A DNA stretch of 64,000 nt from Streptomyces sp. PR69 (GTDB lineage Bacteria; Actinomycetota; Actinomycetes; Streptomycetales; Streptomycetaceae): positions 124,001-188,000 of the forward strand of contig NZ_JAOWCB010000006.1 of the NCBI RefSeq assembly GCF_026420845.1, read 5' to 3'. Numbering within the stretch: the stretch's first letter is position 1; each line of letters starts with the position of its first letter. The notes under the pieces were generated by a model, which was not told where the DNA came from, did no database searches, and worked only from the letters and a program-made list of their open reading frames with translations. The translations under genes were made by a program, and so were the position numbers. This document shows, one piece after another, positions 33,599-45,352 of the stretch.

Positions 33599-33672
33599 AG
33601 CCCCCTGTCGGGTTCGAACCGACGACCCCCGCTTTACAAGAGCGGTGCTCTGGCCAGCTGAGCTAAGGAGGC
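33599..33672 (-). tRNA. tRNA-Thr (anticodon TGT)
   Basis: A 74-base cloverleaf reads from GCCTCCT to AGGGGGC plus a T discriminator on the minus strand. The D arm is AGCTCAGCTGGCCAGAGCA, the anticodon loop CTTGTAA gives UGU (33636-33638), and the T arm contains GGTTCGAACC. CCA is not encoded. UGU reads ACA/ACG threonine codons, which are rare-type codons in this GC-rich genome. Confidence 0.97.
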
Positions 33673-33780
33673 AGCCGTATGAGTGTAACCAACGCCCGGA
33701 CCTGCCCGGTCGGGAATTCCGATGCTGGGAGGTGCTGACAGAACGGACCCGGCCAGGTAGCGTCACCCGGAGTTCACTCC

Positions 33781-33796
33781 GGTGGACTAGACCCAT
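33781..33796 (+). promoter_or_regulatory. DasR-like operator (dre) upstream of msiK
   Basis: GGTGGACTAGACCCAT carries the same TGGACTAGACC core as the site before nagK-nagA (10 of 12 core matches to TGGTCTAGACCA). It lies 57 bp before the msiK start. Confidence 0.7.
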
Positions 33797-33852
33797 CCGT
33801 TTCCTTTACTCGGATCGTCCGGCACGTTCCTGCCGGTGAAGGGACCATCACC

Positions 33853-34989
<1,137 letters not shown>

Positions 34990-35006
34990 CGTCCGCTGGG
35001 CGAAAC

Positions 35007-35036
35007 GGCCCCGCACTTCGGTGCGGGGCTGTTTTG
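35007..35036 (+). terminator. Intrinsic terminator after msiK
   Basis: CCCCGCAC, TTCG tetraloop, GTGCGGGG (35009-35028), followed by CTGTTTT: a classic stem with a T-run. Confidence 0.93.
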
Positions 35037-35174
35037 TGCATGTCGATAAATACCTCTACAGGTCGGGCATTTCACCCCCGGACGTCAACACGCCGGACGA
35101 ATTTCGCCGCCAAACCTTCCCTCAACCGTGTGACTAAATGTCGCCAAATCACTACCGGCCGCTACGCTCGCTCC

Positions 35175-35597
35175 GTGACCCACACAGCCCGCCGTATCGG
35201 CCGTACCCTCGCCCTTGTACTGCCCGTCGTCCTGGTGCTCTCCGGAACCCTCGCGGTCACCAGCGTGCCGTGGGCCGGGACCAGTTCGCAGACCCAGATG
35301 CTCGCCTCGTCGGCGGACGTCTCCGTGCGCGCCAAGCCGCGCGCGGCGCAAGACGTCCTGCGCGAGAAGCTGCTCACCGAGCTGCAGGGCCGGAAGAAGG
35401 ACCCAGGCGCGGTCCTCACCAGCCTGCAGCAGGCCGTCGAGCAGCGTCCGTCGCTTGCGAAGCACTGCATGGACATCGCCCGCGCCATCGGGCGCGCAGC
35501 CGTCAAGCTGTACGGGCCCGTCGGGGCCCAGTCCCACGCCCGCCCCGTCTGTGACACCTCATACGCCTCTGGGGTCGCCGAGCAGGCCCAGAGCTGA
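35175..35597 (+). CDS. Secreted hypothetical protein
   Basis: This 140-residue protein has a Sec-type signal peptide (RRIGR then about 20 hydrophobic residues, ALVLPVVLVLSGTLAV) and a mature domain with helical segments (VLREKLLTELQGRKKDPGAV, LTSLQQAVEQRPSLAKHC) and two Cys that may pair. I recognise no family. GTG 35175 has no ribosome site, but TACGCT six bases before it suits leaderless expression. Confidence 0.8.
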   Translation: MTHTARRIGRTLALVLPVVLVLSGTLAVTSVPWAGTSSQTQMLASSADVSVRAKPRAAQDVLREKLLTELQGRKKDPGAVLTSLQQAVEQRPSLAKHCMDIARAIGRAAVKLYGPVGAQSHARPVCDTSYASGVAEQAQS

Positions 35598-35737
35598 GCC
35601 ACCCCGCGCCAAGCCGCGCCAAGCCGTCGTACAACCTGCCGTCATACAGCCCGCTGCCAAAACAGCACGCCGTCAATCAGCCCTGACGCCCGGACCGGCG
35701 GAACGCCCGCCGGTCACCGCCGCATATCGTTCACGGC

Positions 35738-36457
35738 ATGCAGACGCCTACGCATCCGACGCAGGCCGTGGTTCTGGCGGGCGGCCAGGGCTCTCGGCTG
35801 CGGCCGTACACCGACGACCGCCCCAAGCCGATGGTCGAGATCCCGGGAACCGGGACCCCGATCATCGGCCATCAGCTTGCCTGGCTGGCCGCCGAGGGCG
35901 TGACCGACGCCGTCGTCTCATGCGGGCATCTCGCCGAGGTTCTCCAGGACTGGCTGGCGAGCGCCGATCTCCCGCTGCGCGTCACCACCGTCGTCGAGCC
36001 TGAGCCCCTCGGCCGCGGCGGCGGGCTCAAGTACGCCGCCGCCCGCCTCCCGGAGCCGGACCAGCCCTGGTACGCCACCAACGGCGACATCTGGACCCGC
36101 TTCTCGCTCCGCGACATGGCCGCCTTCCACGCCGAACGCGATGCCACCGCCACGCTCGCCCTCGCCCGGCCCCGCATCCCCTGGGGCGCCGTCGAGACCG
36201 ACGCCTTCGGGCACATCACGGACTTCATCGAGGCGCCGCCGTCGCCGTATCTCATCAACGCGGGCGTGTACGTCTTCTCCGCGGCCTTCACCAAGCTGCT
36301 GCCGGACCGCGGCGACCATGAGCGCACCACCTTCCCCCGGCTCGCCCGTGAGCGCAGCCTCGCGGGCTTTCCGCTGCCCCAGGGGGCCTACTGGCGGGCC
36401 ATCGACACCGCCAAGGACCTCACCGAGGCCGCCAAGGAGCTCGCCGAAGGGCGCTGA
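35738..36457 (+). CDS. Sugar-phosphate nucleotidyltransferase
   Basis: This 239-residue NTP-transferase has VVLAGGQGSRLRPYTDDRPKPMVEI (nucleotide-binding G-rich loop and KP motif), TPIIGHQLAWLAAEGV and an acidic GDIWTRFSLRDM at the active site. It is short, lacking the C-terminal beta-helix of RmlA or GlmU, like stand-alone mannose- or glucose-1-phosphate nucleotidyltransferases. The sugar is unknown. Convergent with the DoxX gene. Confidence 0.9.
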   Translation: MQTPTHPTQAVVLAGGQGSRLRPYTDDRPKPMVEIPGTGTPIIGHQLAWLAAEGVTDAVVSCGHLAEVLQDWLASADLPLRVTTVVEPEPLGRGGGLKYAAARLPEPDQPWYATNGDIWTRFSLRDMAAFHAERDATATLALARPRIPWGAVETDAFGHITDFIEAPPSPYLINAGVYVFSAAFTKLLPDRGDHERTTFPRLARERSLAGFPLPQGAYWRAIDTAKDLTEAAKELAEGR

Positions 36458-36514
36458 GGCGCATCAACGCGTCAGTCCTCCACGACGACGGGATGTGTGA
36501 GCGGACATAAGAGC

Positions 36515-36548
36515 GGGGTGGGCGCCCCGGAAACCGGGTGCCCACCCC
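36515..36548. terminator. Hairpin between convergent genes
   Basis: GGGGTGGGC...CCCGG pairs with CCGGG...GCCCACCCC across an AAA loop (36515-36548), located just past the doxX-like stop and after the nucleotidyltransferase. Confidence 0.8.
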
Positions 36549-36567
36549 ACTCGTACGCGTACGAGGC

Positions 36568-38205
36568 TCAGCCGCCGCCGAGGAGGCCGCCGAGCAGGCC
36601 GCCCCCGCCCGAACCGCCGTCCGAGCCTCCGTCGCTTCCGCCGTCGCTCCCGCCGCTGCCGGTGCCCCCGCTGCCGGTGCCGGTGCTGCCGCTCGACGTC
36701 GGTCCCGCGCTGGTGGTCGGCGGCTGCTGGGCGGGCTCCGACTGTCCCGGCGGCTGCTGGCCCGTGCTGCCCTGCGTCTCGCTGGGCGTCCCGGCCCCGG
36801 TGCTCACCCTGCCTGTCTCCCGGACCGTGCCCGCGCCGCTGGTGGCCGCCGGGGTGGACGCCTCCGGCGTCGGGCTGCCGGAGCTGCTCGCGGACGGCGA
36901 CGGCGACTCCTGCCGGCCGCCGCTCCTGCCCTCGGAGCTGGCCGACCCGCTGGGCTCCTGCGGCAGCGGGGAGCCAGGCAGATGGTTGGTCGGGTCCTGG
37001 TGCGGCCCCGGCACCGTCACCATGTCCGAGGAGCGCACCGCCGCGCCGAGAATCGAGCCGATCAGCAGTGTCAGGCCGATCACGACCGCGGTGATCACGG
37101 CCCCGCGGCGCAGCACGCGACGGCGCAGCTGCCACAGCTCGGCCCGCGGGCCGAGCGTGCGCCAGGCCTCGCCCGCGAGCCTGCCGTCGAGCGAGTAGAC
37201 CGGCGCACCGGCGATGATCAGCGGCGACCAGGCGGCGAGGTAGATGATGTCCGGAGCGTCGTAGACCGGAACGTTCTTCCAGCTCACGGTGAGGATCAGC
37301 GCGGCGGACAGCAGTGCGCCGAAGACCGCCGCCACCCGCTGCCAGAGCCCCAGCACCGTGAGCACGCCGACGATCACCTGGAGGAAGGCGATGGTCAGGC
37401 CCGCGCCCACCGGGTGCGCCAGCGCGAAGTCGCGCAGCGGCTCCGCGGCCTGCCAGGGGTGCAGCGAATTGAGCCACTTGACCATGGAGCCGCGTTCGCC
37501 GCCGTCGAAGTAGACGGGGTCGCAGAGCTTGCCCATGCCCGCGTAGATGGAGATGAAGCCGAGGAACACGCGCAGCGGCAGCAGCACCACGCCCAGGTTC
37601 ATCCGCCGACCGGGGTAGTAGGCGTGCCGCTGGGCGCGGGCGTCGTTCTCGGCGCCGTCGGCGTCCGCGGAGGCGGCGGAGGCGTCAGAGTCGGCGAGGC
37701 CGCCGGCGGCAGCGCCGGCGGCGTCCGCGGAGTATCGCTCCTGCTCGCGCGTGTCGTACCCGTCGTAGGCGCCGACCGCCTGCCGCATCGGCGGCAGCAG
37801 CGGCTGGTCGCCCGGCACGGCCGGGGTCGGCGCGGTGTCCTGAAGCAGGTCGATGCGCGGGATGACCTGTGTGGCCCCCGTGTCGTACGGATCGGCCCCG
37901 GCGGCCCCACCGCCGCCTCCGGCGCGTACGGCCTGCAGCAGCCCGGTCGCGCCGGTGTCTCCCGGCGCCGACCTGCCGCTCCATACGACGGGAGCCCGCC
38001 GCCGCACCGCCGTGCCCGTGCCGCCGACGGCGGGGATGCGTGCGGTGTCCGCCAGCGCACGTGCGGGGCGCGGGCTCTGCGCGAGCTGCACCCGGAAGCT
38101 GGCGTGGTTCACGATGACCTGCGCGGGGTCGGCGTCGACCTTGAGCATGCTCAGCGCAGGCTGATCATCGAACCCGGGCCGGGGCGTTCTGGTGTCCACA
38201 CTCAT
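36568..38205 (-). CDS. DoxX-family membrane protein with long Ser/Gly tails
   Basis: This 545-residue protein has a disordered 200-residue N-terminus, then a DoxX core with about four membrane helices (LGVVLLPLRVFLGFISIYAG, AGLTIAFLQVIVGVLTVLGL, FGALLSAALILTVSW, and another near IIYLAAWSPLIIAGA), then a further helix (VITAVVIGLTLLIGSILG). The last 130 residues are Ser/Thr/Gly/Pro repeats ending GGGLLGGLLGGG. DoxX proteins act in membrane redox or quinone-linked functions; the role here is not known. Confidence 0.87.
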   Translation of the reverse strand: MSVDTRTPRPGFDDQPALSMLKVDADPAQVIVNHASFRVQLAQSPRPARALADTARIPAVGGTGTAVRRRAPVVWSGRSAPGDTGATGLLQAVRAGGGGGAAGADPYDTGATQVIPRIDLLQDTAPTPAVPGDQPLLPPMRQAVGAYDGYDTREQERYSADAAGAAAGGLADSDASAASADADGAENDARAQRHAYYPGRRMNLGVVLLPLRVFLGFISIYAGMGKLCDPVYFDGGERGSMVKWLNSLHPWQAAEPLRDFALAHPVGAGLTIAFLQVIVGVLTVLGLWQRVAAVFGALLSAALILTVSWKNVPVYDAPDIIYLAAWSPLIIAGAPVYSLDGRLAGEAWRTLGPRAELWQLRRRVLRRGAVITAVVIGLTLLIGSILGAAVRSSDMVTVPGPHQDPTNHLPGSPLPQEPSGSASSEGRSGGRQESPSPSASSSGSPTPEASTPAATSGAGTVRETGRVSTGAGTPSETQGSTGQQPPGQSEPAQQPPTTSAGPTSSGSTGTGSGGTGSGGSDGGSDGGSDGGSGGGGLLGGLLGGG

Positions 38206-38405
38206 CTAACCGAGTGACTTGTGTTTAGGACACTGCCGTGACGGGGCGGATCTGTCGGAGGTCCGTCAAGCGCCCCATATTGGCCGAACTGCTGCGGATT
38301 GGCCGGATCGCACCGCTGACACGCCGGTACGCCGTACGCCGTACGCCCCTACGCCAACACGCCGATGCCCGTTGCGTCGCCGCCGATACGCCGATGCCCG
38401 AGCCG

Positions 38406-39359
38406 TCAGGCCATCCGGCGGCGAGCCGCCTCGTACAGCACCACCCCGGCCGCGACCCCCGCGTTCAGGGACTCCGCGCCACCCGGCATCGGGATGCGGA
38501 CGCGGAAGTCGCAGGTCTCGCCGACCAGCCGGGACAGGCCCTTGCCCTCGCTGCCGACGACGATCACGACCGGGCCGCCCAGCGCATCCAGCTCCCCGAT
38601 CTCGCTCTCGCCGTCCGCCGCCAGGCCGACGACCGTCAGCCCCGCCTTCTTGTACGACTCCAGGGCCCGGGTGAGGTTGGTGGCGCGGGCGACCGGCGTA
38701 CGGGCGGCGGTGCCCGCCGAGGTCTTCCAGGCGCCGGCGGTCATGCCCGCCGCCCGGCGCTCGGGCACGACCACGCCATGGCCGCCGAAGGCGGAGACGG
38801 AGCGGACGACCGCGCCCAGGTTCCGCGGGTCGGTGACCCCGTCGAGCGCCACGATCAGCGGGTCGTCGCCGTCGTCGTAGGCGGCCGCGGCCAGGTCCTC
38901 GGGGTGCGCGTACTCATACGGCGGGACCTGGAGGACCAGGCCCTGGTGGTTGAGCCCGTTCGTCATCCGGTCCAGCTCGGGCCGCGGGGCCTCCATGATG
39001 TGGACGTCGCCGCGCCCGGTGGCGAGCTGCAGCGCCTCGCGCACCCGCTCGTCGTTGTCGATGAACTGCTGGACGTACAGCATGGAGGCGGGCACGCCGT
39101 CGCGCAGCGCCTCGAAGACGGGGTTGCGGCCGACGACCATCTCGGCTGTGCCCTTGCCGCCGCGCCGGGCGACGGGCCTGCGGGCGGACTGCTTCGCCTT
39201 GGCGTTGGCGATGCGGTTCTTGACGTGCCCCTTGCGCATGGACGCGGGCGGCGTCGGCCCCTTGCCCTCAAGGCTGCGGCGTCGCTTGCCACCGCTGCCG
39301 ACCTGCGCGCCCTTCTTGTTGGACGTGCGGCGGTTCCTGCGCTGGCTGTTCCCGGCCAT
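38406..39359 (-). CDS. rlmB: 23S rRNA 2'-O-methyltransferase RlmB (TrmH/SpoU)
   Basis: This 317-residue SPOUT methyltransferase modifies a guanosine of 23S rRNA. A very basic N-terminal 65 residues ([22 protein letters not shown]) precede the substrate-binding domain ([17 protein letters not shown]), and the knotted catalytic domain has [34 protein letters not shown] and [18 protein letters not shown]. cysS lies upstream on the same strand, 135 bp away across a terminator, a conserved actinobacterial pairing. Confidence 0.95.
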   Translation of the reverse strand: MAGNSQRRNRRTSNKKGAQVGSGGKRRRSLEGKGPTPPASMRKGHVKNRIANAKAKQSARRPVARRGGKGTAEMVVGRNPVFEALRDGVPASMLYVQQFIDNDERVREALQLATGRGDVHIMEAPRPELDRMTNGLNHQGLVLQVPPYEYAHPEDLAAAAYDDGDDPLIVALDGVTDPRNLGAVVRSVSAFGGHGVVVPERRAAGMTAGAWKTSAGTAARTPVARATNLTRALESYKKAGLTVVGLAADGESEIGELDALGGPVVIVVGSEGKGLSRLVGETCDFRVRIPMPGGAESLNAGVAAGVVLYEAARRRMA

Positions 39360-39442
39360 GACCTACCTGATTCCTTGTTTCTTGTTCCTTGAAGCTCGTG
39401 AAGACGTCAGAGAGTCGTATGAATCGTGAAGACGTCAGTGAA

Positions 39443-39474
39443 AGTGTGCCGCCCAAAGCCCCAGGCGGCACACT
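39443..39474 (-). terminator. Terminator after cysS
   Basis: AGTGTGCCGCC (39443-39453) pairs perfectly with GGCGGCACACT (39464-39474), 20 bp past the cysS stop. Confidence 0.85.
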
Positions 39475-39493
39475 CTCGCAGGTCAGCGCCGCC

Positions 39494-40903
<1,410 letters not shown>

Positions 40904-40985
40904 GCATCAAGGGTAGTGGGCCCGGACGAGTGCCCTGCGCGCCGGATCCCAAACGGCGGCCGCACGCCGGATCGCAAACGGCGGC

Positions 40986-41390
40986 TCAGAGACTGCCGAC
41001 GATCTTTCGCGGGGTGATGCGGACGACGACGCGCTGGGCGTCGTTGACGGAGTCCGGGTTGAACTCCCCGTACTTCTTCCCCGTGTACTTGAGCGACAGC
41101 TCGTCGATCAGCTCCGGCCCGCCCTCGGTGGTGAGCGTGGCCGTGCCGCGGATCTCGGCGTACGTATAGGGGGAGTCGAAGGGCTGGAGCAGCACCGTCA
41201 CCCGCGGGTCGCGGCGCAGGTTCTTCTCCTTGCGGCGGCCGACGGTGGTGGAGAACAACACGTCGTCGCCGTCCCGCTTCACCCACACCGGGGACACCTG
41301 AGGGCTGCCGTCGGGCTGGATGGTGGCGATGTTGACGAAGACGGGGGTGTCGAGCAGCGCCTTGACCTGGTCGGAGAGCTGGGCAGACAT
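40986..41390 (-). CDS. PPOX-class F420-dependent oxidoreductase
   Basis: This 134-residue split-barrel protein resembles actinobacterial F420- or FMN-binding pyridoxamine-oxidase-like enzymes: PVFVNIATIQPDGSPQVSPVW, VLFSTTVGRRKEKNLRRDPR and YAEIRGTATLTTEGG. The substrate is unknown. It stands between ispF and cysS on the same strand without tight coupling. Confidence 0.9.
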   Translation of the reverse strand: MSAQLSDQVKALLDTPVFVNIATIQPDGSPQVSPVWVKRDGDDVLFSTTVGRRKEKNLRRDPRVTVLLQPFDSPYTYAEIRGTATLTTEGGPELIDELSLKYTGKKYGEFNPDSVNDAQRVVVRITPRKIVGSL

Positions 41391-41581
41391 GGCGGCCTTT
41401 CGTACGACGGCTGGTGGTCCGATCCTCGCCCAACGCTCCCCTTCAGGGAGTTATTTCACCGGTGTCGTGGAGTGTCGCTTTTGAGCCAGCCGCCAGCCGC
41501 CGGCCGCCCGCCGCCCGCGATGACCGGGCCGCCGCGCGGGCGCGGCCGCCCGTGCGCTACGCAGGCGCGGCCGTCTTTGCG

Positions 41582-42121
41582 TTACGCGGGCGCGGCGGTC
41601 CGTACGAGCAGGGCCGTCGCGATCGCCGCCAGGCCCTCGCCGCGCCCGGTGAGGCCGAGGCCGTCCGTCGTGGTCCCGGAGACGGACACGGGCGCGCCCG
41701 CCGCCGCCGAGAGGGCCTTCTGCGCCTCGTCGCGCCGCTTGCCGATCTTCGGGCGTACGCCGATCACCTGGATGGCGACATTGCCGATCTCGAAGCCCTC
41801 CGCGCGTACGATCCTGGCCGCCTCCGCCAGGAGGGTGACGCCGGACGCGCCGGACCACTCGGGCCGCCCGGTGCCGAAGTGCGCGCCGAGGTCGCCGACG
41901 CCGGCGGCGGAGAACAGCGCGTCGCAGGCGGCGTGGGCGGCGACGTCGCCGTCGGAGTGCCCGGCGAGGCCGTAGCCGTCGGAGTCCTCCCACAGCAGGC
42001 CCGCGCACCACAGCTCGCGCCCCTGCTCGAAGGCGTGCACATCGGTGCCGACGCCGATGCGGGGGACGGCCGCCGGAGCGGGCAGGGGGGCGCCGGAAGC
42101 CAGCGGGGCGTCAGAAGCCAT
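41582..42121 (-). CDS. ispF: 2-C-methyl-D-erythritol 2,4-cyclodiphosphate synthase
   Basis: This 179-residue enzyme forms the cyclic diphosphate in the MEP isoprenoid pathway. [13 protein letters not shown] carries the zinc Asp and His, [19 protein letters not shown] the other zinc His, and the C-terminal [19 protein letters not shown] binds CDP. The first 20 residues are Ala/Pro-rich and unconserved. It overlaps ispD by 11 bp, so the two are cotranslated. Confidence 0.96.
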   Translation of the reverse strand: MASDAPLASGAPLPAPAAVPRIGVGTDVHAFEQGRELWCAGLLWEDSDGYGLAGHSDGDVAAHAACDALFSAAGVGDLGAHFGTGRPEWSGASGVTLLAEAARIVRAEGFEIGNVAIQVIGVRPKIGKRRDEAQKALSAAAGAPVSVSGTTTDGLGLTGRGEGLAAIATALLVRTAAPA

Positions 42122-42866
42122 CGGTGGCCCTCCTGCGTGCGAGCACCGCTTCGGCGAGTACGAGGTCCAGGGGCCGGGTCACCTTGAACGCCTCCTCGTG
42201 GCCGGGCACGACCACGACCGGCGCGCCGAGCCGTTCGACCATGCCGGCGTCGTCGGTGGCGCCTTCGCCGCTGACCGCGACGGTCTCGTGCGCGCGTACG
42301 AGAGTGGCTCGATCGAACCCCTGCGGGGTCTGCACGGCGCGCAGCCGGGAGCGCTCGGGGGTGGCCAGAACCGGCTCCGGCTCACCCTTGGGGCCGGGCT
42401 CGACCTCCTTGACGGTGTCGGCCAGGGGCAGCGCGGGGACCACGGCCGGGGCCCCGTCCCGTACCGCCTCGACGACCGCGTCGACGGTGTCGACGGGCAC
42501 CAGCGGGCGGGCGGCGTCATGGACGAGGACGACGGCGATGTCCTCGGGGAGGGCGTCGAGGCCCGCCCGCACCGACTCCTGGCGGGTGTCGCCGCCCGGC
42601 ACGACCAGATAGTCCGTGCGCTCGGGGAGGGCGTGGGCGTCGAGGAGGTTCTTCACCTCGCCCGCGCCCTCGGGCGGAGCGACCACGACGACGAGCGAGA
42701 CGGCCCGGGAGGCCGCCATGGCACGTACCGCGTGGATCAGCATCGGGGTGCCGTTGAGGGCGCGCAGGGCCTTCGGCGCGCCGGGGCCGAGGCGTACGCC
42801 GCGGCCCGCCGCCGGGATGACCGCGGCGGTGCGCCGAGGGCGCGATTCGTCAGACTCGTCAGGCAT
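42111..42866 (-). CDS. ispD: 2-C-methyl-D-erythritol 4-phosphate cytidylyltransferase
   Basis: This 251-residue enzyme couples MEP to CTP. Motifs are [62 protein letters not shown] and [19 protein letters not shown] chose ATG 42866 (GGAG nine bases upstream). It precedes ispF, the usual order, and carD lies farther upstream. Confidence 0.95.
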   Translation of the reverse strand: MPDESDESRPRRTAAVIPAAGRGVRLGPGAPKALRALNGTPMLIHAVRAMAASRAVSLVVVVAPPEGAGEVKNLLDAHALPERTDYLVVPGGDTRQESVRAGLDALPEDIAVVLVHDAARPLVPVDTVDAVVEAVRDGAPAVVPALPLADTVKEVEPGPKGEPEPVLATPERSRLRAVQTPQGFDRATLVRAHETVAVSGEGATDDAGMVERLGAPVVVVPGHEEAFKVTRPLDLVLAEAVLARRRATDGF

Positions 42867-43276
42867 CGGTTGCACTCCGGCAGGTTTGTTTCCTTGGCCG
42901 ATATGGGTATGGCCCTGGGGACGCCCCCGGTGGAGAGGCCGGGGGAGCGCCGGGCGCTGACGCCGTGACCGGACCCTTCCGTGACCACTGGTCTGCGCCG
43001 CCAGCCGCCCGGGCCCGGCACACCAGCATGTCGCCGATGCATCCGCTCCATCCGAGGCCGAACATGCCGCAGCGCCCGGCGACGGGGACTGCTGCCACAC
43101 AGTGTCAGGCACGGCAGGCGTATCGAGAGCCGGGCCGGCATGGTGGTCAGGCAGAGCGTCAGCGGGCACCGCGGCAGTTGCGTTCACACGTCCGGTGCAA
43201 CATCCATCTGGTGCATCAGTCCATCGGGCGCATCGGGTGCATCAGCGGCATCGTCAGGATGCTGTCGTCGGCATGC
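42867..43276. other. Intergenic region between carD and ispD
   Basis: About 410 bases with no supported gene. It is lower in GC than its neighbours and contains CATC/GCATC-rich short repeats at about 43200-43290, partly running into the carD 3' end. Frames across it give unlikely proteins. Confidence 0.4.
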
Positions 43277-43759
43277 TCAGGATGCGAGGACCTCGTCGAG
43301 CAGGGCCTCGGCCTTGTCTTCGTTGGTGTTCTCCGCGAGGGCGAGCTCGCTGACGAGAATCTGTCGCGCCTTGGCGAGCATCCGCTTCTCACCTGCGGAA
43401 AGCCCGCGCTCGCGCTCACGACGCCACAGATCGCGCACCACTTCGGCGACCTTGATGACATCGCCCGAGGCGAGCTTCTCGAGATTTGCCTTGTAGCGCC
43501 GGGACCAGTTCGTGGGCTCTTCCGCGTACGGCGCGCGCAGCACCTCGAAGACCCGGTCCAGTCCGTCCTGACCGACCACATCGCGTACCCCGACGAACTC
43601 CGCATTGTCCGCTGGCACGCGAACCGTCAGGTCGCCCTGGGCGACCTTGAGCACCAAGTAGGTCTTGTCCACGCCTTTGATCTGACGAGTTTCGATGGCC
43701 TCGATCAGCGCGGCCCCGTGATGGGGATAGACCACGGTGTCGCCAACCTTGAACGTCAT
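43277..43759 (-). CDS. carD: CarD/CdnL-family RNA polymerase-binding regulator
   Basis: This 160-residue essential-type actinobacterial factor binds the RNA polymerase beta subunit and stabilises open complexes at rRNA and housekeeping promoters. The N-terminal RID is [20 protein letters not shown]; the helical C-terminal domain ([40 protein letters not shown]) contacts DNA near the -10 with a conserved Trp. It has a long (over 700 bp) upstream region. Confidence 0.96.
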   Translation of the reverse strand: MTFKVGDTVVYPHHGAALIEAIETRQIKGVDKTYLVLKVAQGDLTVRVPADNAEFVGVRDVVGQDGLDRVFEVLRAPYAEEPTNWSRRYKANLEKLASGDVIKVAEVVRDLWRRERERGLSAGEKRMLAKARQILVSELALAENTNEDKAEALLDEVLAS

Positions 43760-44493
43760 GTGACAGGTACCCCTTCCGTGGCTATCCAGAGTAACACGAG
43801 AACGGCTTCTTCTGAATGGCGTTTTCGCAGGTCAGGGCATATCTCGGGGCTTGACAACAGCGATAGGAACGTGCTGCGGAGGGCTTCCGGAGGGGGGTAT
43901 TCGCAGGTGGGAGCGGCTGCGCGAGCGTATGGAAACGCACCCGTTACAGCGGCCGCGACACCCTCCAGAGAGGCCGAAAGTCCCGATTTGCCGGGTTCTT
44001 CGCGGTGAACTTCCCGTACTCCGTTCGGCCCTCGGTCACCCGTCCGGACTCCCTCCCGCCCGGCGCCGGAATTGATCAACGACTTGACCGGCGGCGTCGG
44101 CGGAGAGTTTGCCGACAGATATTCGGCAAGGAATGTGTGACGGTCCGGAGAATTGATCACTTCGGGATCGCCGCGGTTATGTGAACGAAGTGCGGGCAGC
44201 TTGATCGACGGCCGCGCTCCGGAGCGGTGCGGTGCGCGGTGCGGCGCGGTGCCGTGCGCGGTGCGGTGCGGTGCCGTGCGCGGTGCGGTGCGGTGCGGTG
44301 CGAACCCGGCGCGCCCCCGGAGCCGAGCCGGGCGGCGTGAACCGGAACTGTCGCTCGCCGACGTAGGGGCGGGTCGGGTGCTGAGCGGGGAGGCAGGCTC
44401 GGTAACCTAAGCGCGGGCTGACGCACCCTTAGTTGTTTTCAGCCGATTTGCCCGAACCGTAGCCACTCCGTACGCCAAGGAGATGCCGCCGCC
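43760..44493. other. Long regulatory gap between divergent carD and lipoprotein genes
   Basis: A 734-bp divergent intergenic region. The half near carD is AT-richer. The sequence GAATTGATCA occurs at about 44068 and again at about 44151. A tandem GC-rich array follows (separate entry). A minus-strand frame over 43756-44160 has an un-protein-like composition and no ribosome site, so I do not call it. AAGGAGAT before 44494 is the lipoprotein's ribosome site. Confidence 0.5.
44224..44311. repeat. GCGGT/GCGGTGCCGTGC tandem array
   Basis: About 90 bases made almost wholly of 5-bp GCGGT (GTGCG) units, with a larger block beginning GCGGTGCCGTGCGCGG present twice about 20 bp apart. It can form alternative hairpins and is likely to vary in copy number. 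Confidence 0.85.
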
Positions 44494-45204
44494 GTGAGCA
44501 GCAGCCTTCGACGCGGCGCCCTCGCCGCCACTGCCCTCGTGTTCTCGATCGCCTCGCTTGCCGCATGCGGTGCGGGCAACGACGCGCAGACCCTCGGCAT
44601 CAAGCCCGACAACGCCGCGACCGCGGTGAACAATCTGAAGATCCAGAACGGGCTGGTGATCACCCAGCCGACCGAGGGCGCGGAGGGTCCGGCCGTCGTC
44701 TCGGCGACGATCTTCAATGACGGCCGGGAGGGCGAGACGCTTGAGTCGATCACGCTGCCGGGGCCGGGCGTCGAGGCGAAGCTGAGCCCGGCGGACGGCT
44801 CGGGTCCGATTGCCGTCCCGGCGGGCGGCTCCGTTGTGCTCGGCGGCGAGGGCAACGCCTCCGCGGTCATCGCAGAGGGGCTGAAGACCACCCAGGACGG
44901 CGATGTGCTGGATGTCGTCTTCCGCTTCAGCGAGACCGGCGATGTGACGCTGCGGGCGTTCGTCGTCCCGGCCGAGAACTACTACAAGGACTTCGGCCCC
45001 AGCTCGCTGCCGACGGCCCCGGAACGGTCCCCGGAGGAGTCGCCCGCAGAGCAGACGCCCGAGGAGTCGCCGGCCGGCGGCCCAACCGCGACGCCGACGG
45101 GCACGCCCACCGGCACTCCCGCGGGCGCGGCGGGCGGCGAGTCCGACGGCGCCGGGACGACGCCGTCGGACGCCTCCTCGGCGTCCCATGACGCGGGCCA
45201 CTGA
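44494..45204 (+). CDS. Exported lipoprotein, PCu(A)C/DUF461-like
   Basis: This 236-residue protein has a signal peptide with lipobox LAAC (SIASLAACGAG), then a beta-rich domain (NNLKIQNGLVITQPTEG, VVSATIFNDGREGETLESI, LPAGGS-like loops) reminiscent of the periplasmic copper chaperone fold, though clear Met/His copper ligands are not obvious. The tail (from about 165) is Pro/Glu/Ser/Thr/Gly repeats ending SSASHDAGH. The GTG start has AAGGAGAT nine bases upstream. It lies next to phoP, convergent. Confidence 0.88.
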   Translation: MSSSLRRGALAATALVFSIASLAACGAGNDAQTLGIKPDNAATAVNNLKIQNGLVITQPTEGAEGPAVVSATIFNDGREGETLESITLPGPGVEAKLSPADGSGPIAVPAGGSVVLGGEGNASAVIAEGLKTTQDGDVLDVVFRFSETGDVTLRAFVVPAENYYKDFGPSSLPTAPERSPEESPAEQTPEESPAGGPTATPTGTPTGTPAGAAGGESDGAGTTPSDASSASHDAGH

Positions 45205-45224
45205 GTCCGGCAGTCGTACGAAGG

Positions 45225-45264
45225 CGAGGGGCCGCCCGCCGGTGATCCGGCAGGCGGCCCCTCG
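45225..45264. terminator. Hairpin between lipoprotein and phoP genes
   Basis: CGAGGGGCCGCC (45225-45236) pairs perfectly with GGCGGCCCCTCG (45253-45264), 20 bp after the lipoprotein stop and between convergent genes. Confidence 0.85.
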
Positions 45265-45352
45265 CGTGCGCGTATACGGCTCCGCGTATGCGACCAGCCC
45301 CGCGTGTGCGACCAGCCTCGCGTGTGCGGCTTTCGCGTATCCGGCGGGCGGT

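Noticed and set aside
43756-44160. 134-codon minus-strand frame upstream of carD
   Set aside because: No ribosome site or family-like sequence; overlaps carD start; AT-richer region suits regulation.
44224-44311. CRISPR-like repeat array
   Set aside because: Simple 5-bp tandem repeats without unique spacers; no cas genes nearby.
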